From Nocardiopsis terrae (lineage in GTDB: Bacteria; Actinomycetota; Actinomycetes; Streptosporangiales; Streptosporangiaceae), in contig NZ_BMXJ01000006.1 in NCBI RefSeq assembly GCF_014651695.1, positions 546,935 to 610,934 on the forward strand: a DNA stretch of 64,000 bases, read 5' to 3'. Shown piece after piece: positions 17,079 through 29,024 of this stretch. The notes below the pieces were generated by a model. It had not been told where the DNA came from, did not search any database, and was given only the letters and a program-made list of their open reading frames with translations. Position 1 is the first letter of the stretch, and every line of letters begins with the position of its first letter. Made by a program: the position numbers and the translations under genes.

Positions 17079-18410
17079 GTGTCCGAAACACTGTTCGACG
17101 ATGCCGGGGCCGAGGCCGCCAAGGGGCAGGAACCGCTGGCCGTACGCATGCGGCCGCGCTCCCTCGACGAGGTCGTGGGCCAACGCCACCTCCTGGGCGA
17201 GGGTAGCCCGCTGCGCCGCCTGGTCGAGGACGACGCGCCCATGTCCGTGTTCCTGTGGGGGCCGCCGGGGACCGGGAAGACCACCCTGGCCAGCGTGGTC
17301 AGCCGGGTCACCCAGCGCCGGTTCGTGGAGCTCTCCGCGGTCAACGCCGGGGTCAGGGACGTGCGGGCCGTCGTCGACGAGGCGAAACGCCGCATGGGTA
17401 TGCACGGCACCCGCACCCTGCTCTTCGTCGACGAGGTGCACCGCTTCAACAAGACCCAGCAGGACGCCCTGCTGCCCGCGGTGGAGAACCGCTGGGTCAG
17501 CTTCATCGGCGCCACCACCGAGAACCCCTTCTTCTCCGTGGTCAGCCCACTGCTCTCCCGCTCCCTGCTGCTGTCCCTGGAGTCCCTCGACGACTCCGAC
17601 GTCCGGGCCCTGGTCGACCGGGCACTGACCGACGAGCGCGGGCTGGACGGCCGCTACACCCTCACGGAGGAGGGCGGCGACCACCTCATCCGCCTGGCAG
17701 GGGGAGACGGGCGCCGATCCCTGACCTACCTGGAGGCCGCCGCGCTGGTCTCCGGCCCGGTGGGCGCCGAACCCGTGGAGATCACCGCCGACCACGTCGA
17801 ACGGGCCGTCGACCGCCACGCCGTGCGCTACGACCGCTCCGGCGACCAGCACTACGACGTCATCAGCGCCTTCATCAAGAGCATGCGCGGATCCGACCCC
17901 GACGCCGCCCTGCACTACCTGGCACGCATGGTCGAGGCGGGAGAGGACCCCCGCTTCATCGCCCGGCGCCTGGTCGTGCACGCCAGCGAGGACGTGGGGA
18001 TGGCCGACCCCACGGCCCTGCAGACCGCGGTCGCGGCAGCCCAGGCGGTGGAGCTCATCGGTATGCCCGAGGCGCGCATCAACCTGGCCCAGGCGGTCAT
18101 CCACATCAGCCTGGCCCCCAAGTCCAACGCGGTCATCACCGCCATCGACGAGGCGATGGCGGACGTGCGCGCGGGACGGGCCGGCCCGGTCCCGCCGCAC
18201 CTGCGCGACGGCCACTACAAGGGCGCCGCCGATCTCGGGCACGGCAAGGGCTACCGCTACGCCCACGACTACCCGGGCGGGGTCGCTCCGCAGCAGCACG
18301 CCCCCGAGGGGCTCACCGAGCGCGAGTACTACCGTCCCACCCAGCACGGGACCGAACGGCGGTTCACCGAGGTCCTCCAACGGATCAGGAACGTCCTCAA
18401 GGGCGGCTAG
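17079..18410 (+). CDS. rarA: Replication-associated recombination protein A (RarA/MgsA) AAA+ ATPase
   Basis: 443-residue clamp-loader-like ATPase acting at stalled forks. Walker A is [11 protein letters not shown], Walker [12 protein letters not shown], sensor 1 [11 protein letters not shown], and the C-terminal MgsA tetramerisation part includes [19 protein letters not shown]. It starts at a GTG 51 bases after the phosphatase stop. The location downstream of aspS is usual in Actinobacteria. Confidence 0.95.
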   Translation: MSETLFDDAGAEAAKGQEPLAVRMRPRSLDEVVGQRHLLGEGSPLRRLVEDDAPMSVFLWGPPGTGKTTLASVVSRVTQRRFVELSAVNAGVRDVRAVVDEAKRRMGMHGTRTLLFVDEVHRFNKTQQDALLPAVENRWVSFIGATTENPFFSVVSPLLSRSLLLSLESLDDSDVRALVDRALTDERGLDGRYTLTEEGGDHLIRLAGGDGRRSLTYLEAAALVSGPVGAEPVEITADHVERAVDRHAVRYDRSGDQHYDVISAFIKSMRGSDPDAALHYLARMVEAGEDPRFIARRLVVHASEDVGMADPTALQTAVAAAQAVELIGMPEARINLAQAVIHISLAPKSNAVITAIDEAMADVRAGRAGPVPPHLRDGHYKGAADLGHGKGYRYAHDYPGGVAPQQHAPEGLTEREYYRPTQHGTERRFTEVLQRIRNVLKGG

Positions 18411-18446
18411 GGGACCGGCGGGCGGCCCCGGGGCCGGGGAACGCGT

Positions 18447-18475
18447 GCGGCCCGCCGGGGGCCCCGGCGGGCCGC
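18447..18475. terminator. Bidirectional terminator, rarA / pseudokinase
   Basis: An almost continuous palindrome (GCGGCCCGCCGGGG 18447-18460 with its complement at 18462-18475) between convergent genes; the innermost bases must form the loop. Confidence 0.85.
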
Positions 18476-18490
18476 GCTCCGGGCCGCGGT

Positions 18491-20059
18491 TCAGTCGGAG
18501 AACAGCTCGACGACCTCCACCACCTCGCGGGGCCCCTCACCCTCCTGGTCCTCGGCGAAGGTGATCTCCACGATCATCACCGGCCCCCAGGAGAGGTAGT
18601 CGATGAAGTCGCTCCCGCTCAGCTCCCAGGTGCCGCGCGCCTCCTCGTCGAGGAAGACGTGCTCGGGCGCGGCACAGAACCTGGCGCACAGCACCTCGGC
18701 GTCGGTCCGGATGACCGCCTGACCGGGTTCCCCGGCCTCCTCCCACTGCTCGGACCAGGCCTCGTGGCTCGGAATCCCCTGGTTGCGCGGGATCTCGCCG
18801 TCCCGGGTGACCGGGGTGTACACCCACACCCGTTCCCCGTCCCCGTCTTCCGGCTCCTCCTGCTCGGCGGGATCGAACCGGACCACCAGGGTGCGCGGGT
18901 CCTCCTCTTCCTCCGAGGCGGTCTCCTCCGGCTCCTCCGGAACCTCCTCCGCCACCGGACCGGCTTCGGTGCCGCCACCGGTCACCTGGGCGATCCCCCA
19001 GGCGCCGCCGCCGATGAGCACGCCGGCCACCGCCACCACACCCGTCAGGAAGAGGGCTCGGGAGGGACGGTGGTTGGACAGCCGCCCCTCCAACCGGATC
19101 ACCTCGGGGACACGCGGGGCGGGTTCCACGGCGTGCCACTCGCGTTCGAGGATCCGCCCGATCTCCTCGCGGTCCCCGGGCGCGGGGACCGCACCCTGCT
19201 CGGTGTTCTCGGCCTGCCAGACCGCGATGACCGCGCCGATGACCTCCCGCAGGCTGGGCCGCTGGTCCGGGTTCGGGTCCAGGGCCCGGCCCACGACCGG
19301 GCGCAACCCCTTGGCCAGGCCGTCCAGGGAGAAGGAACCGGACGCCACCCGCTGGGAGATCTCCTCGGGCTCGCCGGTGCCGAAGGGCAGCCGCCCGGTC
19401 CCGGCGAACGCCACGACGGCGCCCCAGGCGAAGACGTCCGCGGCCGGGGTCGCCACACCGCCCCGATAGCGCTCGGGGCTCAGCCATGTGGCCCCGGAAC
19501 CGCGCAGCCGCTCGGAGTCCGCGGCGACGGCGCACTCCATGATGTGCGGACCGTGCGACTCCAGGAGGACCTCGCTGGGCCGCAGCGAACCGTGTGCCAC
19601 CCCGCGTGCGTGCAGGGCGGACAACCCCTCGGCCAGCCCGATGGCCAGAGCGACCAGCTTTCCGGTGCCGAGGCCGCCCCGTTTGGTCACGTAGTGGGAG
19701 AGCCGCTGGCCGGCGAGGTAGGGCATGGCCAGCCACGGCGGGTTGGCGTCCGCGTCGAAGTTCAGGGGGGCGACCACCCGCTGGGGGTCGACGGAGGACA
19801 GGTTGCGCAGCCTCTGGGCGAGGGCGGGGTAGACGTCGGGTGACTCCAGTTCGGGGGACCGGAGCACCTTCACGGCGACCAGTCGGTCACCCGCGGTGGT
19901 GGAGGAGGTGTCCACCGCGGCGTAGACGGTACCGGTAGCGCCCTGCCCCAGGCGTCCCAGGGCGAGATAGGGGCCGATCCGTGTCGGATCGTCGGGGTAG
20001 AGGGGTGCCAGGTCCGGTGGTACCAGTACGGAGATCTCTCGGGGAGAACGAGGGCTCAT
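18491..20059 (-). CDS. Membrane-anchored protein kinase-like protein, probable pseudokinase
   Basis: 522 residues from the ATG at 20059 (AGGA upstream). The kinase fold spans about 31-285: a glycine loop (GRLGQGATGTVY) and the ATP-contacting Lys64 in VAVKVL are kept. The catalytic loop, however, reads AHGSLRPSEV, so the HRD Asp is Ser158, and DFG is replaced by ECAVA (175-179). A transmembrane helix (336-357) leads to an acidic linker and an extracellular domain of about 150 residues. Loss of both catalytic Asp residues argues for a non-phosphorylating, perhaps ATP-binding, receptor. The active kinase at 44394-46049 shares its DVFAWGAVVAFA segment but keeps HRD and DFG. Confidence 0.85.
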   Translation of the reverse strand: MSPRSPREISVLVPPDLAPLYPDDPTRIGPYLALGRLGQGATGTVYAAVDTSSTTAGDRLVAVKVLRSPELESPDVYPALAQRLRNLSSVDPQRVVAPLNFDADANPPWLAMPYLAGQRLSHYVTKRGGLGTGKLVALAIGLAEGLSALHARGVAHGSLRPSEVLLESHGPHIMECAVAADSERLRGSGATWLSPERYRGGVATPAADVFAWGAVVAFAGTGRLPFGTGEPEEISQRVASGSFSLDGLAKGLRPVVGRALDPNPDQRPSLREVIGAVIAVWQAENTEQGAVPAPGDREEIGRILEREWHAVEPAPRVPEVIRLEGRLSNHRPSRALFLTGVVAVAGVLIGGGAWGIAQVTGGGTEAGPVAEEVPEEPEETASEEEEDPRTLVVRFDPAEQEEPEDGDGERVWVYTPVTRDGEIPRNQGIPSHEAWSEQWEEAGEPGQAVIRTDAEVLCARFCAAPEHVFLDEEARGTWELSGSDFIDYLSWGPVMIVEITFAEDQEGEGPREVVEVVELFSD

Positions 20060-20451
20060 GCGTGTCCTGTCGGTGCTTCTGAGGCCAATGAGCGGCTGAG
20101 GTGTCCGGACATCGTAGTGAAGTTCCCGCTCTGTAGTGATTCTCCCGGAAGACACCTGCTTCCGTCGATCCCCGGGGCCTCCACCGGCCGGGGAGGGCCC
20201 GAGCGTGACCGGACTCACCGACGGGCCGCACCGTGGCGTGCCCGCACGTCCGTGTGGGGGACGCGATAGGGTCAGCCGAAACCGACCGCCTCGGCCCCAC
20301 CGGCGGGGGCGGCGGACACGGCTCGGGAGACCCGACCCGGCGCAGTCGCTGGCCCCCCGTACCCGCCTCGCGGTACCGGTGCGCGCCCCGCGCGTGCCGC
20401 GACCGTTCGCACACCCTCGAAGCAACCCTCTATCTGCCCTACGGAGCCTTC
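20060..20451. other. Divergent intergenic region, pseudokinase / DUF948
   Basis: 392 bases between divergent genes; promoters for both are expected. Nothing else is supported. GGAG at about 20443 serves the DUF948 gene. Confidence 0.3.
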
Positions 20452-20844
20452 ATGCTGACCGGAGGAGAGGTCGCCGCGCTCGTCGCCGCGGTGGTCTGGG
20501 CGGTGCTGGCCACGTTCATGTGCGTGGCGCTCGTCAAACTGATCAAGCTCATCAACGAGACCACGAAGGTCGTCTCGGAACTGGGGGACCGTACCCCGCC
20601 GCTGCTGGACGACGTGGCCTCCACGGTGGAACGCACCAACACCTCGCTGGAGCGGGTCGAGGAGATCACCGCCAACGTGCAGGCCTCCTCGGAGGACGTC
20701 TCCACCATGACCGCGCTGACCCGGTCGGTGTTCACCGGCCCGCTGGTGAGGGTCGCCTCGTTCTCCTACGCCGTCCGCCAGGTCCTGGGGCGCCGCAAGG
20801 CCCTGGCCGTGATGCGCGGCCGCAGGCGGAGGGAGAACCGGTGA
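20452..20844 (+). CDS. DUF948 domain-containing membrane protein
   Basis: 130 residues. An N-terminal transmembrane helix (ALVAAVVWAVLATFMCVALV) is followed by a long amphipathic helix with the DUF948 pattern (ELGDRTPPLLDDVASTVERTN). The function of the family is unknown. The ATG at 20452 follows GGAG. It overlaps the next gene by four bases and lies upstream of alaS, the conserved actinobacterial position. Confidence 0.88.
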   Translation: MLTGGEVAALVAAVVWAVLATFMCVALVKLIKLINETTKVVSELGDRTPPLLDDVASTVERTNTSLERVEEITANVQASSEDVSTMTALTRSVFTGPLVRVASFSYAVRQVLGRRKALAVMRGRRRRENR

Positions 20845-21125
20845 TCGGCAGACTGTTCTACCTCGCCGCGGGCGCCGCGCTCGGCGGCTACGTGGTCCAC
20901 CGCGTCAACCGGGCCCGCAACGCCCTGACCCCCGGCGGCATCGCGGACCGGGTCGAGGGCCGGGTCAGCGAGTACCGGGGAGCCCTCCAGGAGCTCAACG
21001 AGGACCTCACCGAGGCGGTGCGCCGGGAGGAGGCCGAGATGCTGCGCCGCTACGCGCCCGGGAACCGGGCCCTGCGCTCCGCCGACACCCCGCCGGGGAA
21101 CTCCCCGGACACGGGTAGCCGCTGA
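20841..21125 (+). CDS. DUF6167-like small membrane protein
   Basis: 94 residues from the GTG at 20841, which overlaps the stop of the DUF948 gene (GTGA), so the two are probably translationally coupled. A glycine-rich N-terminal hydrophobic segment (LFYLAAGAALGGYVV) precedes a charged helix rich in Glu and Arg. It matches, by length and neighbourhood, the small protein paired with DUF948 in Streptomyces. No function is known. Confidence 0.75.
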   Translation: MIGRLFYLAAGAALGGYVVHRVNRARNALTPGGIADRVEGRVSEYRGALQELNEDLTEAVRREEAEMLRRYAPGNRALRSADTPPGNSPDTGSR

Positions 21126-21244
21126 ACGCCACGGCTGCGGGACGGAACCGGGCTGGTCAAAACTGTGACGTCACCACGGCGAACCGGTTTCCTCCACCGT
21201 GCGTCTGTACGGTTGACGAACCAGTCAATGATGGAGGAAAAGCC

Positions 21245-21832
21245 ATGTACCCGCCCGAACAGTCCTATGGTCCAGTCCCCGGCGGACAGGGCCCCTACCA
21301 ACAGGGCCCCTACCAACAGGGCCCCTACCAACAGGGTCCGCCCGGGTTCCCCGGTGCGCCGCAGCAGTCCGACAAGATGCCCGGCACCGCCATCACCGTC
21401 CGGGTGCTCATGTTCATCGGGGGTGTCTCCGGCCTGATCTTCGGCGGACTCCTCCTGGTGGTGGCGCTCCTGGCCGGTGGTGACAACGAGTTCTCCCAGG
21501 GCTTCGCCGAGGGCGTCCAGACATCGGGCACCTACGTCAGCCCCGGGGAGGTCGCCATCGTGATGGCGATCATGGGCGGCATCATGTTCCTGTACGGCCT
21601 CGTGTCCACCGCCCTGGCCTCGTTCCTGGGCCGGCGCAGCGCGGTGGTCCTGTGGATGACCGTCGTCTTCCAGGCACTGGCCGCCCTCTCGCTGGTCTTC
21701 GGCGTCGCCACCGGCGGCTTCCTGGGTGTCCTCCCGCTGCTCTTCGCGGTCGGCATGATCGTCCTGATGGTGCTCCCCGTCACCCGTGCCTACTACGGCC
21801 CTCAGCCCGTCAACCCCTACACGGGGTACTGA
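21245..21832 (+). CDS. Pro/Gln-rich N-tail membrane protein (first paralogue)
   Basis: 195 residues behind a strong GGAGGAAA. The N-terminal 45 residues are a disordered Pro/Gly/Gln/Tyr tail containing three QGPYQ units; four hydrophobic segments follow (about 55-75, 100-120, 128-150, 155-180). It ends with a short Tyr-rich tail. The membrane part shares TxxTVRVLMFIGG with the next gene, so the two are tandem duplicates. Function unknown. Confidence 0.65.
   Translation: MYPPEQSYGPVPGGQGPYQQGPYQQGPYQQGPPGFPGAPQQSDKMPGTAITVRVLMFIGGVSGLIFGGLLLVVALLAGGDNEFSQGFAEGVQTSGTYVSPGEVAIVMAIMGGIMFLYGLVSTALASFLGRRSAVVLWMTVVFQALAALSLVFGVATGGFLGVLPLLFAVGMIVLMVLPVTRAYYGPQPVNPYTGY
21287..21331 (+). repeat. Three perfect 15-bp tandem repeats (CAGGGCCCCTACCAA)
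   Basis: Each copy encodes QGPYQ in the disordered tail of the membrane protein at 21245-21832. The three copies are identical in DNA, which points to recent slippage. Confidence 0.95.
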
Positions 21833-22000
21833 CGGGCCCGGGCGCCGACGGGCCGACCTGAGCCCCCGGCGCTCCCAGGCGGCCCCGCCCCACGACCGGG
21901 GCCGGGCCGCCGGCAGCGGGTTTCGCCGTGTCCCGGCCGGCGCCCGCCCGCATCTGTAGGATTTCTCCGCCGTCCCCCAGTCTTCCCAGAGAGGACCACA

Positions 22001-22627
22001 GTGCATCCCTCGTCTTCCCCCGACCCCCACCAGCCCCCCGGCCAGGGCCAGCAGCCGCAGTACCCCCAGCAGGGCGGCTACGGCGGCTACCCCCAGGGTC
22101 CCGCGGCCGGCCAGCCCTACGGTGCTCCGGGCGGCCCGGTCCCGCCCCCGCCCCAGTACGGCGCCGCTCCGGGCGCACCCGACACCATGCCGGGTGCGGC
22201 CACCACGGTCCGGGTCCTGATGTTCATCGGCGGCCCGATCGGCATCATCCTCGGCCTGATCCTGGGCGGCGTCACCCTGCTCGGCGTCGGCGTCGGCGCC
22301 GCCGCCGGCAGCGCGTCCGAGGCGTCCGGCTCCGAGCTCACCGCCGCCCTGGGCGTCCTGGGCGCCCTGGGCGCGCTCGTCGCACTGATCCCTCTGGTCT
22401 ACGGCGTCGCCTCGACCTGGCTCGCCGCCGTCATGGGCCGCCGCAGGACCGGGGTCTACTGGGGCGTCGTCGCCTTCAACATCGTCGCGCTGCTGATCCT
22501 GGTGCTCCACGTGTTCGCTGCGATCTCCATGGAAGGGGCTCCCGGGTCGCTGATCCCGTTCGTCTTCCACGCGACGATGACCGGCCTCATGTTCGCTCCG
22601 AAGGTGCGGGCGTTCTACGGCGTCTAG
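22001..22627 (+). CDS. Pro/Gln-rich N-tail membrane protein (second paralogue)
   Basis: 208 residues from the GTG at 22001, behind AGAGAGGA. It has the same architecture as the preceding gene: a low-complexity Pro/Gln/Gly tail of about 60 residues, then MPGAATTVRVLMFIGG and four hydrophobic segments. Tail and membrane lengths differ, so the duplication is old. Function unknown. Confidence 0.65.
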   Translation: MHPSSSPDPHQPPGQGQQPQYPQQGGYGGYPQGPAAGQPYGAPGGPVPPPPQYGAAPGAPDTMPGAATTVRVLMFIGGPIGIILGLILGGVTLLGVGVGAAAGSASEASGSELTAALGVLGALGALVALIPLVYGVASTWLAAVMGRRRTGVYWGVVAFNIVALLILVLHVFAAISMEGAPGSLIPFVFHATMTGLMFAPKVRAFYGV

Positions 22628-22976
22628 GCGCCCCGTTCACGGCCGGTCGACCCGGTACGGGCGCCGGACCGACCGGTGAAGGGCCCGGCTCATCACGCCG
22701 GGCCCTTCGGTGTTCCCGCACCGGGCCGCGCGTCCGCACCGGGCCCCGGCCGCGGCGGCCTCCGCACGGATCCGCCGGTAGCCGGCGGCGATAGCCTTGG
22801 AATGGCCGGACCACCGCCGTTGTCCTAACGGTGCGGGGCCCGGCGGCCACAGCAAACCATGCGCGCAGGCGTGGCGGTTCCCTCTACGATGGGCCCCTAT
22901 CGACCACGCGTGACCACGGTCCCACCCAGGGACAACCCCGCCGCCCGGCGGCGGAGCCAAGCACAGGAGGGCATCA
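22628..22976 (+). other. Intergenic region before alaS
   Basis: 349 bases holding the terminator above and the alaS promoter region. Two stretches, 22790-22860 and 22900-22976, are the likely promoter and leader. No leader peptide or T-box is recognisable. Confidence 0.35.
22679..22707 (+). terminator. Terminator after the paralogous membrane genes
   Basis: An 11-bp perfect stem (AAGGGCCCGGC 22679-22689 with GCCGGGCCCTT 22697-22707), loop TCATCAC, 51 bases after the stop codon. Confidence 0.85.
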
Positions 22977-25643
<2,667 letters not shown>

Positions 25644-26154
25644 CAGCGGTGCCGTCCTCGCGGGGCGGCCGGTGAGACGACGGTGACGGGTGTGGGGCCG
25701 CAGGGCTCCACACCCGCTGTCGTCGGCCCACCCGGGGTCCGCCGCCCACCGCCGCAGGGGCCGGTTCCGGCCGGATCGGGGCCGTGCGCGGCCCCGCCGT
25801 ACCGGGCGGAGCCGTGCCACGGCGACCGGGGGTGCCCCAACGTCCTACCGGAGTGGCCTACACTCTGACGGTACGTGCCCAGATCCGGGCCCCGTCGCGG
25901 CCCGTCCGACACGGCGCACCGCGACCCCCGGCGGAGCACACCCACGCAGGTGACGAACAGCGATTCTGCGCACCGTCACCGAATCGGGCATACTGTGGCG
26001 CGTCACAGCCGAGCACACGGCTCTCTGCGCGGCCCAGCCCGCGATCCACGCTGATGAACAGGACCACCGTGTTGAGGATTTCCCAGCCGCGGTGCCGTGC
26101 CCGTACTGGCACAGCCCGCCCGCGAACCGTCCCCGGTCCGGGGGAGACGTCCTC
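25644..26154 (+). other. alaS-ruvX intergenic region
   Basis: 511 bases. An alaS terminator hairpin is at its start (25687-25716). The remainder becomes less GC-rich around 25950-26080, where a promoter for the ruvX-mltG-aroE operon is likely. No gene is supported on either strand. Confidence 0.35.
25687..25716 (+). terminator. Terminator after alaS
   Basis: A stem of 11 bp with one G-T wobble (CGGGTGTGG at 25687-25695 pairs with CCACACCCG at 25708-25716, extended inward), 44 bases after the alaS stop. Confidence 0.65.
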
Positions 26155-26643
26155 TTGAGGAACGGTGTGCGCCTGGCCGTCGACCCAGGCAACGCCCGCA
26201 TCGGGGTCGCGGCGAGCGACCCCGGCGGTATGCTCGCCAGCCCGGTGGAGACCGTCCCGCGCGGCAGGGGCGACATCCAACGGATCGCCCTGCTGGTCCT
26301 GGAACGCGAGGCACGCGAGGTCGTCGTGGGCTACCCCGCCTCGCTGTCCGGCGGCGAGGGGCCGGCCGCCAGGTCCGCCCGGGAGTTCGCCGGTACGCTC
26401 GCCAAGCTCCTGCACCCCGTGCCCGTCCGGTTGGTAGACGAACGACTCACCACCGTGACCGCCCAGGGCCAGCTCCTCTCCGGTGCCTCCTTCGGTAAGA
26501 AGGGAGCCAAGGGGGGCAGGGCCCGCCGATCGGTCATCGACCAGGCAGCCGCCACGGTCCTCCTCCAGAGCGCTTTGGACCAGGAACGGTCAACAGGCCA
26601 TCCCCCGGGCGAGATCGTCCGCTCCAGCCAGGGAGACTCATGA
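26155..26643 (+). CDS. ruvX: Putative pre-16S rRNA nuclease / Holliday junction resolvase-like RuvX (YqgF)
   Basis: 162 residues, RNase H fold. The first catalytic Asp is in RLAVDPGNARIGVA, followed by VVVGYPASLSG and the C-terminal VRLVDERLTTVTA and DQAAATVLLQS. The TTG at 26155 gives an N-terminus (LRNGVRLAVD) like homologues that begin MRRG, with GGGGAG 9-14 bases upstream; a GTG at 26167 is a less likely alternative. Its stop overlaps the mltG start (ATGA). Confidence 0.9.
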   Translation: MRNGVRLAVDPGNARIGVAASDPGGMLASPVETVPRGRGDIQRIALLVLEREAREVVVGYPASLSGGEGPAARSAREFAGTLAKLLHPVPVRLVDERLTTVTAQGQLLSGASFGKKGAKGGRARRSVIDQAAATVLLQSALDQERSTGHPPGEIVRSSQGDS

Positions 26644-29024
26644 ACGACAGGGATGACTACCCCGACAATCCCTATCGTGGGCGTGCCGACCGCGAAGGCG
26701 GTTACGACTACGACCCGCTGTCCGACCCGCTGCCCGCGCAGCCGCCGCCGCGCGGGCGCCGGGCGCGCCCGGAACCTCCGTCCGCCCCCCGGCCGGAGCA
26801 GCCGGGCACCGGTGAGTTCGGACACACCGGACCGTCCACCGGGGAGTTCCGCACCCCCCGGTACGCCTCCCCGCCCTCCGGGGAGTTCGACCCGCAGGGC
26901 CGGCCCGGGCGCCGCCGCAGGGCCGAACCGCCCGCGGACGAGGCACCGTGGACCGGAGAACGGCCGACGGCGCCGCCCCGGCGTTCGGGTGCGGCCGAAG
27001 CGCTACGGGGCAGCCGTGCCGCCCGCGGCGGGGGACAGGACCCCCAGCGGCCCGGGACGGGTTCTCCCTCGGACACCGGTAGCCATCAGCGCCCGGGCGG
27101 CGACCCGACCCAGGAGGCACTCGCCGCCCTGGCCAACCTCGGCGGTGCCCCCACCACCCCCACTGTCCCCGGCGACTCCGGTGCCCCCAGCGGCCCCGGT
27201 GACCCCAGTGCCTTCGGCGGCGCAGGCGGTCCCGGTGAGCGCGGGCACGGTCAGGCCGAGGAACCGTCCCACGAGGAACCGCCCCGCAGGGCCCGGCGCG
27301 CCCGCGCCGAGGAACCGGCGGAGCCGCGCTCGCCCCTCTGGGACGACGACCCCGACGAACCGGTCCCCGCCTTCCTGGCCGACGAGCCCGAGGAGGAGCC
27401 CAGGGGCCGGCGCTCTCGCCGCAAACGGGCCAGGGGGGGCGAGGAGGAGCCTTCGCGTGACACCGGTTCCTTCGCCGCCCCGCAGGAGGAGGAACCCGCG
27501 GGCCGCAGGGGCCGTCGCCGTTCCCGCCGTGCGGCCGCGGAGGAACCCGCCGACACCGGCGCGTTCCGCGCCTCGCCTCCGCAGGAGGAGGAACCCGCCG
27601 GTCGAGGGGGCCGCCGTCGTTCCCGCCGTGCGGCCGCGGAGGAACCCGCCGACACCGGTTCCTTCGCCGAGGCCCCCGCGGACCCGTCCGAGGAGGAGCC
27701 CTCGCGTGACACCGGTTCCTTCGCCGCCCCGCTGGACGAGGAACCCGCAGGTCGTCGCGGTGGCCGCCGTCGTGCCCGCCGTTCCCGCCGCGGCGCACCC
27801 GACCCCGAGCCCCCGGTGGAGGACGAGGCCGAGGAGGACCTCTACGAGGAGGAGCGGCTGGAGGACATCGCGGCCGCCTACGGGAACAGCCGCGCCAACC
27901 GCAAAAGAGCCAGGAGGGCCAAGGCCGCGCAGGCGGCCCGGCGCGCCGCGGGCAAACCCCGAAGGCGCAGGAGCAAGGGCCTGATGATCCTGCTCGCCCT
28001 GGTCCTGATGCTCGTGGTGGCCGGCGGCGGCTACGGGGTCATGCGCACCTACGTGTTCCCGGCCGACCACTCGGGCGAGGGCGAGGGCGAGGTCGTCTTC
28101 ACCATCGAGGAGGGCGAGAGCGGTACCGCCATCGCCCAGCGCCTGGTGGACCAGGACGTCGTCGCCAGCGTGCGGGCCTTCACCAACGCGCTCAACGCGA
28201 TGCCCGAGGAGGAACTGGGTGAGGGCCTGGTGCCCGGCACCTACTCCCTGGCCGAGGGCATGAGCGGCCAGAGCGCGGTGACGGCCCTGCTCGACCCGGC
28301 GAACCGGCTCGGCGGAGGGATCACCATCCGGGAGGGCCTGCGCTCCGAACAGGTTCTGGAGCACCTCGCCGACAACACGGGCCTGGACCTGGACGAACTC
28401 CGGGCGGCTTACGAACAGACGGACGAGCTCGGTCTGCCCGAGTACGCGACGGAGGGCCCCGAGGGCTACCTGTTCCCGGCCACGTACGAGTTCGAGCCCG
28501 GCACCGAGGCCCTGGCGATGCTGCGCACCATGGTCACCCAGCACCGACAGGTCGCAACGGAGATCGACCTGGAGGGCAAGGCCGCCGCACTCGGCTACGA
28601 CGCCAACGAGATCATGGCGATCGCCTCCATCGTCCAGGCCGAGAGCGGCGGAACCGAGGACATGCCCAAGATCTCCCGGGTCGTCCACAACCGCCTGGAC
28701 ATCGAGATGCCGCTCCAGATGGACAGCACGTGCTTCTACGCGATCGGGGAGTACGGCATCGCGCTCAACAGCGAGCAGCTCGCCGCCTGTGAGGCCGACA
28801 CCAGCGGGTTCGACACCTATCACAAGCCCGGTCTCATCCCTGGGCCGTTCGTGGCACCGGGGCAGGACGCCATCGAGGCGGCCCTGGAGCCGGCCGAGGG
28901 CGAGTGGCTGTACTTCGTGGCCACCGACCCGGAGAACGGCGTCACCGAGTTCGCCGAGACCCACGAGGAGTTCGAGGTCCTCAAGGAGCGCTTCGAGGAG
29001 ACCTGGGGCGGTGGTGGGAACTGA
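26640..29024 (+). CDS. mltG: Endolytic murein transglycosylase MltG with an extended cytoplasmic tail
   Basis: 794 residues. The single transmembrane helix is at about 448-470 (LMILLALVLMLVVAGGGYGV), followed by the YceG/MltG domain. The catalytic Glu is Glu668 in SIVQAESGG, and the family segment PLQMDSTCFYAIG follows. MltG cleaves nascent glycan strands at the outer membrane face and limits their length. The first 447 residues are cytoplasmic, disordered and unusual: TGEF/TGSF/TGAF motifs recur with blocks of Glu-Glu-Pro and Arg-rich RGRRRSRR. E. coli MltG has almost no such tail. It overlaps ruvX upstream (ATGA) and aroE downstream by one base. Confidence 0.92.
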   Translation: MNDRDDYPDNPYRGRADREGGYDYDPLSDPLPAQPPPRGRRARPEPPSAPRPEQPGTGEFGHTGPSTGEFRTPRYASPPSGEFDPQGRPGRRRRAEPPADEAPWTGERPTAPPRRSGAAEALRGSRAARGGGQDPQRPGTGSPSDTGSHQRPGGDPTQEALAALANLGGAPTTPTVPGDSGAPSGPGDPSAFGGAGGPGERGHGQAEEPSHEEPPRRARRARAEEPAEPRSPLWDDDPDEPVPAFLADEPEEEPRGRRSRRKRARGGEEEPSRDTGSFAAPQEEEPAGRRGRRRSRRAAAEEPADTGAFRASPPQEEEPAGRGGRRRSRRAAAEEPADTGSFAEAPADPSEEEPSRDTGSFAAPLDEEPAGRRGGRRRARRSRRGAPDPEPPVEDEAEEDLYEEERLEDIAAAYGNSRANRKRARRAKAAQAARRAAGKPRRRRSKGLMILLALVLMLVVAGGGYGVMRTYVFPADHSGEGEGEVVFTIEEGESGTAIAQRLVDQDVVASVRAFTNALNAMPEEELGEGLVPGTYSLAEGMSGQSAVTALLDPANRLGGGITIREGLRSEQVLEHLADNTGLDLDELRAAYEQTDELGLPEYATEGPEGYLFPATYEFEPGTEALAMLRTMVTQHRQVATEIDLEGKAAALGYDANEIMAIASIVQAESGGTEDMPKISRVVHNRLDIEMPLQMDSTCFYAIGEYGIALNSEQLAACEADTSGFDTYHKPGLIPGPFVAPGQDAIEAALEPAEGEWLYFVATDPENGVTEFAETHEEFEVLKERFEETWGGGGN
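27519..27658 (+). repeat. Imperfect tandem repeats in the mltG tail
   Basis: A 41-base word occurs exactly at 27519-27559 and again at 27618-27658 (period 99). Looser copies extend over about 27440-27792. Each unit encodes an acidic EEEPAGR part, an Arg-rich RRRSRR part and a DTGxF motif. Confidence 0.85.

Noticed and set aside
15009-18380. A 1123-codon minus-strand frame
   Set aside because: It is the antisense of the PP2C phosphatase and rarA genes, both with full domain motifs on the plus strand; the frame reflects high GC at third positions.
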